From Hyphomonas sp. (GTDB taxonomy: Bacteria; Pseudomonadota; Alphaproteobacteria; Caulobacterales; Hyphomonadaceae): 5,822 bases of DNA. Positions within the stretch are counted from its first letter, which is position 1. Each line of letters starts with the position of its first letter. The stretch is from the NCBI GenBank assembly GCA_003486945.1, contig DNFL01000386.1:1-5822 (forward strand), written 5' to 3'. The position numbers and the translations under genes were made by a program. Shown piece after piece: positions 5,559-5,822 of this stretch. The notes under the pieces were generated by a model. It saw only the letters and a list, made by a program, of their open reading frames with translations, had not been told where the DNA came from and ran no database searches.

Positions 5559-5822
5559 TCAGAGAGAGCCGGCAACCTTCTTTACCAATGCGCGGGCAAA
5601 CTCTGCCGTATCCGGATTATCCAGTGCAAAGGTCAGAACGGCATCGAAATAGCCGGTCTTGTTGCCGCAATCGTGCACGCTGCCTTCGAACTCATAGGCA
5701 TAGAACGCCTGGCTCTCCATCAGCTTCGCCATCGCGTCCGTCAGCTGGATTTCCCCGCCCGCGCCCGCGCCCTGTTTCTCCAGCAAAGCGAAAATCTCCG
5801 GCTGCAGGATATACCGCCCGGT
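5559..5822 (-). CDS. galU: UTP-glucose-1-phosphate uridylyltransferase, C-terminal part (5' end beyond window)
   Basis: This is the last 87 residues of an enzyme that makes UDP-glucose from UTP and glucose-1-phosphate, a precursor for surface polysaccharides. The frame is open to the window edge and reads TGRYILQPEIFALLEKQ, then GAGGEIQLTDAM, the diagnostic GalU block, followed by a Phe/Tyr-rich strand and VHDCGNKTGYFDA, matching the family's DCGxKxGY. The C-terminal ~25 residues are variable helix ending VKKVAGSL. A TTG codon at 5786 is internal, not a start. It is followed by a clear terminator and is independent of the pilus operon. Confidence 0.92.
   Translation of the reverse strand, partial: TGRYILQPEIFALLEKQGAGAGGEIQLTDAMAKLMESQAFYAYEFEGSVHDCGNKTGYFDAVLTFALDNPDTAEFARALVKKVAGSL

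Noticed and set aside
5784..5786. TTG as the start of a short gene at the right edge
   Set aside because: The frame continues upstream to the window edge with GalU-like sequence (GRYILQPEIF), so it is an internal leucine codon.
1..5822. CRISPR arrays, tRNA or rRNA genes, insertion sequences, toxin-antitoxin or defence genes
   Set aside because: No regularly spaced repeats, RNA gene features, transposase or end repeats were seen; the window is fully accounted for by metabolic and pilus genes plus short gaps.

Overview
The window is GC-rich DNA with a Caulobacter-type Cpa/Tad pilus operon. It most likely comes from an alphaproteobacterium of the Caulobacterales, and Hyphomonadaceae would fit; this rests on gene order and protein style only, with no rRNA or other taxonomic marker present. 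All recognisable genes lie on the minus strand, so the biological reading order runs from high to low coordinates. The long plus-strand open frames are GC-driven shadows of these genes.

Reading along the minus strand: (1) 5822-5559, the C-terminal end of a GalU-type UTP-glucose-1-phosphate uridylyltransferase, followed by a strong Rho-independent terminator at 5401-5434. (2) 5368-4379, a complete 329-residue PLP fold-type II threonine/serine dehydratase with serine-racemase-like residues. Its candidate promoter abuts the galU terminator and sits so close to the ATG that the mRNA may be leaderless. (3) 4378-4159, a 220-bp intergenic stretch with TTAA half-sites, a weak candidate promoter and overlapping inverted repeats just before the cpaB ribosome binding site. 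(4) 4158-1, the pilus block cpaB, cpaC, a tiny lipoprotein gene in the cpaD position, cpaE and the 5' part of cpaF, which runs off the window.

The pilus genes are joined by stop/start overlaps at all four junctions (TGATG, TGATG, TAATG, ATGA), so they almost certainly form one translationally coupled operon. Together they would build the envelope-spanning Flp pilus machine: CpaC is the outer-membrane secretin, CpaB its periplasmic partner, the small lipoprotein a probable pilotin or secretin accessory, CpaE/TadZ the polar localisation ATPase-like protein, and CpaF the assembly ATPase. The prepilin peptidase (cpaA) and pilin (pilA) genes that lead this cluster in Caulobacter are not upstream of cpaB here.

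Most of the window is ordinary. The points most worth a second look are the 88-residue lipoprotein, which looks like a CpaD reduced to its signal and C-terminal tail; the CpaE Walker A region, which lacks both expected lysines; and the first ~16 bases, where the cpaF reading departs from the family into a C-rich stretch and may be unreliable sequence.
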